DNA of 64,000 nucleotides from Piezodorus guildinii (taxonomy: Eukaryota > Arthropoda > Insecta > Hemiptera > Pentatomidae), in the NCBI GenBank assembly GCA_023052935.1, contig CM041294.1, positions 39,765,236 to 39,829,235 of the forward strand. Reading direction: 5' to 3'. The notes under the pieces were generated by a model. That model saw only the letters and a list, made by a program, of their open reading frames with translations, ran no database searches and was not told the origin of the DNA. The position numbers and the translations under genes are program-made. Within the stretch, counting starts at the first letter, position 1, and each line of letters begins with the position of its first letter. Shown one piece after another: positions 9,658 through 22,217 of this stretch.

Positions 9658-12600
9658 ACTAATGTACTTGATGAGTATTAGTTATATTAATGTATTACTT
9701 TGAGCGAAAGGGTGCGTGTTGTCAAACCCGTCTTCTTCCATGTTATATTCAATATTTGGTCAATTATTGCAGGATTCGAATTCCCAATAAAGACATACAA
9801 CTATAGTACATAGAAGTTCAGCTGCATTTTTTTACCACATTTCTCTTAGCATTTACAGGAAATATTCTGCAATGTCGATGATGCTGGTTCTTTAATCATG
9901 GTCACTAATGTTAGAACACTAATATCCTCCTTCCAGCTCCAGTTTAAGGGATCTTTCACATTTCCCATCTAAATTTGTACTTACAGATAAGCTCTATAAC
10001 CATGAAATTCAACTACAGCCCTTCGCTTTAATAAATCGAAGATACAGCGACTCATCTATAGCAGTGTTCATTTCACCACCATGAACAGACACGAGGATTT
10101 TTTCTGTTGCATCAGCGATCTCTATTTCAATGATTTTTTTTTCAATTATTTTATTCAATTATATTGTAATGAATTTTATTATGAAGTGAGAAAGACCTAT
10201 GGAAATTTTTTTTTTTTTAATTTGTTTTATAAGAGATAATACAATCTGCCACCTTCTGGGGCAATGAGTATTAGAGATAGAATAAATCATTCATCCCATA
10301 TGTACATTGTAAATAAAATTAAAGAAAAAAAAATTAATAAAGACTAAACAAATAAAAGAAAAAAAATATATACACAAAATTAAATAAATAATATAAAGAA
10401 AATAATAATAAAATTATGGAAAAAATAGATTACATAATAATTTAGAAGAAGTTAGTTCGCGGTGCAGTCATGAAAACACTTGATAACCTAGGAGCTTAAT
10501 TTATACGTTCCAATGATTCGCTAGTTGGAATCTCCATGGAATCTCTCTTCTTCAATCCCTCTAAAGATGGCCTAAAATTTAGGCTGAAACGTTAGAGCAT
10601 ATAAATTAAGTTTCTACTTAAAACAGTATTTTGATGAATTCACCTCCAAATAACCTCTCCTCAATATTTACACTCAATCAACCATTCTCATTAATAATAA
10701 TATTGACAGCAAAAAAACTGGCTCTAGAATAATAGTTTCCATCGTTATAACTGATTCTTTTCGAAACTCAGTAGCCATAATAAAAACAAAAACCAAATCT
10801 CTCATATTTCACATGAACGCTTCTAAATACTTCTCTTTTTGGAAAGAAATGCTCTGTTTATAAATGTTCTATTGCTTTAGTTGTATAATAATCTTCTGAG
10901 TCTGACGATAAGTTATCAAAGTTATGGCGGCGTCTACTAATTGTGTTTCTTTTCTATAGAATGTCCACAATTCTTGCTAAATCCAATAAATCCTGAAAAA
11001 AAAAATCAGAAAATATTAACGAAGCATCTTTTCCAGATTTTCCTTTTTTCTCTTATCGTGTCTGGAAGTGAGTGACAAGGGACGTGTTTCCTGGTTATCC
11101 AATCAATACATTAGCTGAAGCTGAAGACAAAAAAAAAAAATACTAAAACGCAATGACCCTTAATTAAATGCAGTGAAATAAAACATAAGAAAATATCTAA
11201 CCAGACTGAATTCTCAAAGAATGAACTTAATTTCATGATGGGTTCCAATAAAAACCAATTAAGCAAAACTCAAAGAAATGTGGTTACAGGCCCTTTAGAT
11301 CTGAGGGGATGTAGTGTTTTCCTAGAAGTGAGACAAAGAAAGACTTTTTCCTTTGTTTCATTCATTAAATTAAGTCATTTAAACAAACCTTATATTGCAG
11401 AGCACTCTTACGTAAAGTAATTTTGATTGACTGTATTACTTTCACCGGAGGCGTTGTGAATACCACTAGGAAAATTAGCCTAAGAAACCAAATCAAAGCG
11501 ATCGCTCTATTTCTGAGAATCAAGTTCACAATCTTTGATAGCTAAAAAAATAATTGAATATAAAATGTATACTGTGAACTATAAATATTGATGTACATTG
11601 ATTAAAAAAACACTGAAAAATTTTACACAATGGTTTATTGTTTCCAAATAACAATATTAGGGTATAACTGTTTACATAGCTGTTGATAGGCAATTAAGTA
11701 ATATGAAAATCAGTAATTCAAAGGATCATTTCATATCACTGCTGATTTCAAAACGCAATATCTAAGCTAGTTTTTAACCAATTTCAATGATTATTTTTTC
11801 ATTTGTTCGAAAATTTAATTCTCTATCAAATGGCACGAAAATCAAAAATTGTTGGTATTTATTAATTAGAAGAAACTTTTCTATTTCTTTCGTCGATTAT
11901 AAATGTTCATTATTGAAAATAATAAACAAAAAGAATTTATACAGGACTGCTTTACTATTTCCTTTCTTTTTTTTTTCGATTTTCATTCAAATAATTCAAA
12001 TAAAATTTTCTGATCCCAGAACACCTTACATTTTATCTTTATCAGCAATGATAACCGAGTTATCAGGAAATCACATCTCTTATAAGTTGTGGCTTGAACA
12101 TATAAGATGATTTATTTATTTTTTTATGAAGTGACAATGGTTGACTGTGTGTATATATGAGAGAAGTTGGTTGAGGGTGCAGTCAATTTAACACACAATT
12201 AAGCGTAAAAATTAATTTATTGGTGCCGACGTTTCGGCCTAAATTATAGGCCATCTTCAGGGTGGTTGTTGTTGACTGACGCTTCTCAGCTCACACAACC
12301 ACCCTGAAGAAGGCCTATAATTTAGGCCGAAACGTCAGCACCAATAAATTGTGTGTTAAATTGACTGCACCCTCAACCAACTTCTCTCATATTATTTTTT
12401 TTTTTGTTTTTGCACTTTGTTCATCGCCTCGTCTTAATCTCGAAAATCTTTTCGATTTTTCTCTATCTTCAATAACAACAAATTGTTGGTGTAATTACAC
12501 CTATTATAATTTGTTACTTGAATATACATATAACATTTTTATGATGGACGGATAATCACCCAAATTTTCGAGTGTTTGCTAAGAACAGTCATCCTATCTT

Positions 12601-15600
12601 ATTATCTTGTAGCACATTTCTTCAAAGTTAGAGGCCATGTTTTACAACTAGTGCGAGCGGTAATAAGAGTAATAGTTTCGTAAATTCTGTTTTCAAGGTT
12701 TCTGGAAAGTCGGTGGGACCTATTTAATTTTACAACCGAGAAACAACAAGCATTAGCCGCCTTTATTTCCTTGTGAACAAAGACAACATGAGTGCTGTTT
12801 ACTGTGGATTCCAGAAGCTCAAATTTAAACTTATTATCTGTTTATCTTATTGCACATTAATAATCATACTTTTACCAATAATCTCTTATTCGAAAGTTTA
12901 TTTTTTCCCTCCCTATATTTCAGCTTTATTTTACATGAACTATTGGGTTGTTTCACGTGAAATGTCCGTTTTTATAGTTTCTGAAATACTCAAAGGATTT
13001 TGCAGTTCTCAGTTGTTTTCTTCCGAATGTTTACATATTTAAAGTAAACAGTTACTAATCCTCTACCTTTGTATTATAAACATTAGCTTCCCAATCAATT
13101 ACTCACTTTTTAGTATACCTCCAAATATAAAAGTGGAAACACGCGATTTTGGAGTAATATTTTTGTGCGAGTTTAAACTCGGCCATTCAGCAGCTTAGGC
13201 CTCTAGAAATATTTGCAAGGCGTTGGGGGAAGGGAGTGTTAATGAACAGACCATTCGCCGTTGGTTTGCTAAGTTTTCAGCTGGGGATACCGACTTGGAA
13301 AATTTGCCCCGAGGAAGACCTCCATCCGTAATAGACAACGATGTCCTGAAACATACAGTAGAAGGAAACCCCTACCAAACAGTTAAATGACTCTCAGCAC
13401 AACTAAATGCAAGTGCATCTACCGTTTCCAGATATTTAAAGTGTATTGGGAAAGTAAAAAAGCTCGATACATGGGTACCTCATGATCTCGCTGAGCGGCA
13501 GCTAGACCCCATGTTTGAAATTGAAAGAACTGGGCTACGAAGTTCTTCCGCATCCACCATATTCTCCCGACTTGTTTCCAACAGATTACCACCTGTTCGG
13601 AAATTTAGACAACTTCGTCAAAGGAAAATTTTTTGAAAATGATGATCAAGTGAAAAGTGCGTTTTTAGATTTTGTTTCACTTGTTTTCATATCGTATTTT
13701 TGATAAAAATCCTTTACCTTGAAAACGGATATTTCATGTGACACAACCCAATATTATTATATTGGGTTGATGCAAAATTAATGCAGGTTTTTAGTAGGTA
13801 TTGTAAATACACCATATCTTTACTTTAACCATATATATTTAATCAAAATAATTTCCATCTGAATCAATGCACTTTTGCCAACGTTCAACAAGCTTTCTTA
13901 TTCCACCAGAAAAAAAATCCGAATCCCTGGACTCAATGAAATCACGAAAAGAATTTTCAATGTCGTCCTGGTTTTGAAAATTTGTCTCCCTCAAAAAGTT
14001 GTCCAGATGCCTGAAAAAGTGGAAGTCTGTAGGAGAGAGGTCAAGTGAATAAGGCGGATGTTGGAGAACTTCGTAGCCCAACTCGTGCAGTCGTCGAAGC
14101 GTTGGTTGTGCAACGTGTGGTCTGGCGTTATCGTGGAGCAGGATCGGCCCCTTCCGATTCATCAATGCTGGGCAAAGACGTTGCAATTTTTGAGTTCCGA
14201 GTTCCGCCGCCATTTCTCGTGTGGTTTTGGTTGGGTCTTCTTCCACTTTTGACCTCAGCTGGTCGTTGTCCAGAGCAAGATGACGGCCCCGACCTTCCTT
14301 GTCTTCGAGGTCGAAATCTCCTCTGCGAAACTTCTGGAACCAACGCTGCACCGTGCACTCATTAATAGCCCCCTGACCCCACACTTCATTAATATTACGA
14401 GCCGTTTGCGCAGCGCTGCGCCCTAATTTAAATTCGTAAAAATAAATTTGACGAAAATCGCACTTTGACATTTTCGATTCAAGACCTTTGAACACACTGA
14501 ACAAAACGATTTTACTAAACAAATTCATGGTGAAAGAGAGGGTATTAGATAAGGTTTGTTTTGGTATAATAATGATCAATGTTAGGATTAGCTTTGTTTA
14601 CACAATTGGAATTAAGATATTGCAATAGAGGAAACCTGCATTAATTTTGCATCAACCCAATAATTGGTAGAAATATATTTCTCTTTTTTATTGGAAAGTT
14701 TAAAACTCCTAGCAAGAAGCTTCTAAGACTCAAGGTCATTTGTTGAAGGATATGCTGATTTGAATCGGCTCCAGACAAACCTTAACTTGATTGAGATCAG
14801 ATTAATTTAGATCCTTTCTAACTAGTGATGCAATTAAGATTAAAGAAAGTTCTATTTAAATTGAATTAATCGTTATCTAGTCTTCCATGAAGCATTACCA
14901 AGATCTAGTATAAAACTAACTTTATAGTAACTTATTTCACATAGGTAATATTGTACCTTTAACTATTTGTATCAATTGTTAATCATTTGGTAAATATTGT
15001 ACCTCCTAAAATGTTAGTTGTCCTTACATGATAAATAAGAATTTAATGCTGTACTCTTCTACCGGACCGGTGTAAATGACAGGGACGAATTTTTCCTAAT
15101 CTGATTTTTTTTTGTAATAGTATTGTTTTTGGGAGGACCAAAAAGAAGGTTAATATTTCTAAATAATATTTTCAGACTACCTTTCTAAAAGAATATTGAA
15201 CCATCTCCTGAATTTTAAGTGAAAGCAAAAATTTAGGCTAGATATGGGTAAGATGTTATCAAATAAGTGGTAACTATGGTAACCCTGGTCAATGCACAAA
15301 GCTTACTAATCCTCAGTGTGGCGTACAAAGAGTTAAGGTAAGGTCTTTGGAAATGAAATGTTACAATATAATTTAAAGCAATATTTTATGGAATATATTT
15401 TTATGGAAAGTAACAAGATTAAAAAAAATCTGGTGCAGGCATCACACGACTATCACTTACCTCCATTTTTAGAATCGATTAAAGAATTTTCAAATTCAGT
15501 AAAAGATAAAAATGTTTGAAACCATTAGAGAATTAATTAAATGGAATTTCTACAGAAAAATGTGTTTTATTAAAAAATCTATTATATTATTATCTAAAAT

Positions 15601-18600
15601 AATCACTTAGTCACTTACTTTTCATCACTCTCTATTAACTTTTAAAATCTTATGTATGAGGTAATATTTTTTTTTAAATCTTTAGCTTTCCAACGGTTTA
15701 CTATACATGTATATTACTGTTCTTATGTTCAAAAACGAAAAATTGCATTAAAAAAATATTTTTTCTGTTTTCTCCTTCAGTTGGGTATCGAATTTATTCA
15801 ATTTATATATTTTACCGTTTTTCATCAGTGGTAACAAGATAATATAGTTATTTTTATAGAATCAATAAAATTAAAGGTACTTTAGAGGAAGAAAATTTAA
15901 AATAACGACATTTAAGCCTTGTCAGACCATTTTAATCAGAATAAAACCTACATGATATTAAAACCCATTAAATGTTACTTCAATATAGCGAGTTTAATCA
16001 AAATCGTCGGAACTGTTTCTGAGAAAATCGAAAAAAGGTGCAAATTTCTAGTATAATGTGGCTCTTCTGGTAAACCCATTTTGATGAAAAAGGTTTTGTA
16101 ACGTCTCGGGCTTCTATTGGTCTTAAATATGAAATTTTAGTTTCATAGGACTTTTCGTTTCCACCTGGGAGTTACCACACACACAGAAACATACACCTTT
16201 TTGCACGACTTGGTTATTTGGACTCAGGGGACCCTAAAACGTGTATTTTCGTTGAAAACTGGAATTCGAAAATTTTCACGATCGCAATACTTTCCCTTAC
16301 TATATATAGTAAGTGAAAGTAAAAAGTATTTATTAATATTACCTTCTGTAATATATAATATAAACTATGTTATATTGGTATTAATGATATAAGATTCATT
16401 GATACATTCTTTAGAGTAAAAACAATAAAACTTAAATCTTAAGAATACAGTAGGAAAAAATCTGGTGCGGGCAACACACGACTTTCACTTACCTCGACTG
16501 TTAAAATCAATTTAGAAACTTTAATTTGAAAAATATTTCAAGTTGATTTTAGTAAAACGTGTATTCATTTTCGTTGGAATTTTAGATTAAATAATAGAAC
16601 TACATTTTACATTTACATGGTATAGCGAGTTTAATCAAAATCGTAAGAGCCGTTTTTGAGAAAATCGTAAAAAAGTGCAAAATACATGGTTTAAAGTGGC
16701 TCTTCCAGTCAGCTGATTTTGATGAAAAAGTTTTTGTAACATCTCGGGCGCATAGTTGTCTTAAATATGAAGTTTCAGTTTCATAGGACTTTTTGTTTAC
16801 GTCCGGGAGTTACTACATACACACAGACCTTTTTGTTGGACTTGGTTATTTATACTGAGGGGATCCTAAAACGTGTATTTCCGTTGAAAACTGGAATCAG
16901 AAAATTTTTACGATCGCAATACTTTCCCTTACTATATATTCCATATATAGGTAAGTGAAAGTAATATAATGGAAAAAAAGTTACAAAATAATCTTTTTTT
17001 TTTTTTTTTTTCAACAACAATTTTTATTGAGTAAAATTACAATCTGTCCCAATTTGGACATTAATAGTAGTGCTGAAAGATATCATACATACTACATTCA
17101 TACAATATTTACACGGCATAAAATTACAATAAAATATATACACAATAACGAATCAATACAATAGTCAAGAATTCACTTATACCTATATACACATAAACAC
17201 ACTCATACCTACATCACATTGAGTGGAGAATCTAGCCAGTGCTAGAACTCCAATATATTTACAAAAGGTCACGGGGCCACTGCCGTTTCAACCTTCTAGG
17301 TGGGTTGTATGGATGAGTGGATCTGGATAGGGATTGAGCTAGAGGATTAGGATGATGAAATAGGTTCTGGTGGAATTTGGAAAATTTGGTTGGAATTAGG
17401 TCTGAAATGGATGGAACATTAAGGTCGTGGTGCAAGGTATAGTTGGAGACATAATAAGGAGCATTTACTATTGTACGGAGGACCTTTATTGAAAGGATTG
17501 AATGCGTTTGATGTTAATACGTTTAGCTGTCCCCCACAGTTCAAGTCCGTAGGTCCAAATGGGCTTCAGTAACAAAGTAATCTTAAACACAGGAAATGAG
17601 ATTTAAGAAAACTTTCTACTCTCACTTATCTAAAAATATACAGAAAGGTAAACTATAACGAATTGAGAATTTTAGAAGCCGATGTATTGTACAATGGATA
17701 TTGACGTTTGAAAGTCTATTGGGTCCAAAGTATGAAGTATAGCGAAATAAAGTCTGTTGGAGTGTATGTGCTGCGTGGTCTCAAAAGAACAGTCGTGCGA
17801 AATTGCATATTTAAAATAAGCGTGTTACTAAAATGTTACAGTAACTTGAAGTTAAAGCGAATTTGCGAATTTATGTGGTTTCTTTCCTTTCTAAAAAAAT
17901 GCTTAATCGATTTTGACTAAACTCGTTAAAAATTTGCTTATAAAAAAAATTGTTCTTAATTTTAGTTAGGTATCATCCTCGTAATATCCGTTAGGGTTTA
18001 AATGTGAATTCATAATTTTTTTTTACTTTCACTTACCTATAAATGAAATATATACTAAGGGAAAGTAGTGCAATAGTGAATGTTTTGGAATTCGAGTTTT
18101 CACCGGAAATACACGTTTTAGTGTCCCCTGAGAGCAAATGACCAGTCCCAGAAAAATATATGTGTTTGTGAATAAGGGTAAGTATAGTGCAAAAACGATA
18201 AGTTGTATACAACTGAAATATATTTTAAGAGCGTCTATGCCTGAGATGTTAAAACAACTTTTCCATCAAAATCGGCCAACCAGAAGAACCACTAGATACC
18301 ATGCATTTTGTATCATTTTTAGCGTTTTATCAAAAATGGCTAAGAATATTATAATTAAACTTGCTATATCGATGTACAAAATTAATGGAATTAAGATCAT
18401 GTAGGTTTCATTCTTATTGAAATAGCCTGGCAGGCTTTTAATGCCGATAGTTTAAAGTTTCTTCCTCTAAAGTACTTCCAATTTTATTTTTATTTTTTTA
18501 TATTTTGTTTATGTTTATGATAGAAAACGGAAAAATATACAATTTGAACGAATTGGATAATCTACTAAAGGAAAAAAAACAGCAAAAATATTTTTTAAAG

Positions 18601-21600
18601 TAATTTTTAGCTTTTTGAATATAAGAGCAGTAATTTAGATTTTAGGAAAAAATATTATCTTATATATAAATTTGTAAAATGTAATAGAGGGTAATAGGGG
18701 CGGCGTGGTTGGTGGATAGAGCGCTAGTCTGATGTGCTGCGGGTCCTGGGTTCGAATCCCGGCTATGGCAGAATATTATTTATTCTGTTAGTTCAGTCGG
18801 GGGGCGACCCTAGGGTATGGAGACCCTCCTGGGGCAGACCCAGCCTCTGTAAAGTGGGTACCCTTATTAATTGGAAAAAAACCTGGCGACTGAGCGCGAT
18901 TAAGGCCTAATCACCTTATTGCACTGCCGTTGGCCTTGAAACAGTACGAATCTCTATATGTACTGAGCCCAAGACCCTCCATGGGTTGTAGTGGTACAGG
19001 TTTTTTTTTAATAGAGGGTAATGATAAGTAGATAACAATTTTATGATTATGTAATCTAAAACATATATTTTTAACAAAACTAAATATATTTCTTTGAATC
19101 TGATAATCAGTACTTAAATTGATTGTGACAACCGAGGTGAGTGAAAGGCGTGTATTGTCTGTTCTTTTTTAATTTGACATAATTAATCGTTCCACATAGT
19201 TTGTTATAAGAAAAATGGGTATGATATAAAGGAATTTGATAATTAACTAAAAGAGAAATACTTTTCCATGAAAACAAATTCTCAGAAATAAGAGCCTTGT
19301 TTAATTTTCTCTACCTCTACTTAAGATTTCCAAGGATGGGTTATACGTCAAACGTCAAAAGCCGATGTATCAATCGAAATAAGAAGATATTATATTCATT
19401 TCTTTAATGCATTATTTTCATATTTTAATACGATATCATGGCGTTAGCTAACCACTATGAATAAGGATACTGGTAAATTAAAAAATATGTGGCAGGTACT
19501 TAGCCAGAATTGCAAGGCTAATGTCTTCCTTACATGATGCATACAAAGCAGTTTTGGAAAAAATCCTCTCTTCGCTTTTTATATACAGAAGGATGAATTT
19601 TAGATTATGTTTATCGGAAAGGATAAAACCCTCTCGTCCTGCCTCCTCGCCTTGCGGTACAAAAGAGTCAGTGTATTAAATGAGAAAGGTGGTAGTTGGA
19701 AGATACTGGCTAAAATTATGTTCATATGATTTCCTCGAGTCCCATTTAATTTATAATATCTTAGCTTCATATTTTTGAACATTAATTTTGATAAAATATC
19801 ATCACAATTTACTTAATTTGTCATTAATTTTACTCCCTTACAACCGAGGATAATTATGTCTTGTAAGCGCGTCGGACCGTAAAAAAAAAAAAAAAATGTC
19901 TTCGTGATCTAAAATTTTTACTCAGATATTATTTTTTAGACATTAAAGAACATTTTAGGTCTCAAATATTTCTGTCAGTTCTCAAATCCAAGTGAGGCTT
20001 TCTCACTTTCATCCGTGTGTTGAAATAGGTCAATGCAAAAGTTTTGAAAAAAAAAAAAAAAAAATTTAGAAATAAACTAAGGGCCATTCTCGAGAGTAAA
20101 AAATTAGTCTGGATGAACGAAAAGTAATTAATTATCAATATCATACATTCTGACATATATACTGCTTTATCGTACGAGGGTCTACCGGTAAACTGAAAAT
20201 ATTAAATCTATCGACATATTAATTTTTATCCGTCACATAAGAAAATTGGCAGTCAGCAAATTACTAAACTGCGTAGGATTATCTTATAGGAAGATTATTT
20301 CATATAGACACTTATCAGCTTAATGCTAGTAAAACTAAAGCAATTCTTATCGGCTCCAAACCAACCTTGAACTCCCTTCCATACTACCCGTTGATCTTTC
20401 TTAATAAAATCCCTACTCCTTTCCAGAAAACTGTTAAAAATCTTGGAGTTACCTTTGACCAAAACCTGATCTGGAATAACCATGTATCCAAAATATCCCG
20501 AAAATCCATTTCCATACTCAAACAGCTCTATAGATTCCGTGAATCCTTACCTTTAAAAACCCGTCAGCTACTTGTTTCCTCTATTATCTTCCCGAAATTT
20601 GACCACGGAACCCGTAGACGTGATCATATTTCTGGTTATTATACCATCTTAAAACGTCTCTATCCTTCTGTTCGACGACAATGTTTCCTTGGTTCTTACT
20701 TATTCCAAAATCTAAAAAATAGAAAACCTTCCTACATAATAGAGCTCCTCACCCTCAGATCTGATATCCATTCGTTAAATACTAGATCCCAATCAATCAA
20801 TTTGTATACCCCACTACATAAAACTGCATCCTTTCACAAATCGTTTCTCGTTCGTTCCTCATCCTTCTGGAATTCGCTGCCCATCTCCATTCGTAAAGCC
20901 ACCTCTCTCTGTCTTCCTTCAAACATCAACTCTTCCACTACCTACTCACATCTCAATCTTCCGTTGCAATGAAAGACAATTTATATATAGTATAAATTTG
21001 CAAAGATTTAAATATATAATGAATATTTGATCCTTTACATGTATACATATTTTTTTCTTTTATATTTATATATATATATATATATATATATGTTTTATAC
21101 ATATTTTATTTAAGTTACCAGACTATAAGGATATCTTTCTGTTCATTGTTCATTATTTGATCCCAGAATAAAAATATTTTTCATTTCATTATCTCGAAAT
21201 CGGTTCAGTAACCTTTGTTAGTTAAGAAAAAGATCACACAACCAGCACTTTTCTTGTCTTGTCTCATATTTACGAAATGTATTCATAATATAGCTATAGA
21301 ATATAATAGAAAAAAAAGTCTGGGACTTTCCCTTAAAAAAAAACATATTACACATTGAAATATCAAATAATATAACATTTCTGGCATAAAAAAAAAAAAA
21401 AATACAGACAAAATTAACATAGTTATTATTTAAAATAAGAAATATTAATTAACAAAAAAATAACAGATGAAATCTTCCGAAAACGATTCGTGTTGAATAG
21501 AATGAAAATAAATGAATTGACAAACAATATATACATTTAAACAGTAGACTATTTACTTATTTTCTTCTTTCAAAATTTAATACTTAGAATCGCAATATCG

Positions 21601-22128
21601 TAATTGATAAGCGTCTGTTTGGGATGATAGGAGGTACAGGAAAAGTTGGAATTTGAATGAGGATAGAGAAGCAGCATGGCGTACATATGGGTAGGTAGAG
21701 AATTCCAGAGAGTACAAGAGCGGATAATAAAGGAACGATCAAAAGTTTTAGTGAGGTGGGTAGAAACGTAAGGTCAGAATGGCGTGATCTTGTTTCAAGA
21801 GAATGGGCTGAAGATTTAAATTGAAGGTGGTTCTGGATATAGGGTGGAGTATGGGAGTTAATGGTTTGGTAAAGGCATGAGTCTAGGAAATATTTTCTGC
21901 GGGTGGGAGGAAGGAGCCACTTAGACTCGCTGTATAAGTGGATAACATGTGACCTTCAAGATGTACTGAAGACAAATCTTATAGAGGTGTTCATGATTCG
22001 CTTCCGTCTATCCTCAGTCGAACAGTCGAAAGACCGTCATACACCATAGTATATTTATTATAAATATCAATAATATAATATAATATATAACATTACAATA
22101 TAACATTAACATATAAAAATCCAAATTT

Positions 22129-22217
<89 letters not shown>

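Noticed and set aside
12773..13042. 89-codon hydrophobic frame
   Set aside because: It runs across the left end of mariner element 1 and lacks any recognised motif.
14045..14365. Overlapping frames on both strands within mariner element 2
   Set aside because: They mirror the transposase frame; only the minus-strand transposase has recognisable motifs.
18700..18770. tRNA gene
   Set aside because: Same SINE family, with target-site duplications at both ends of the whole 313-bp unit.
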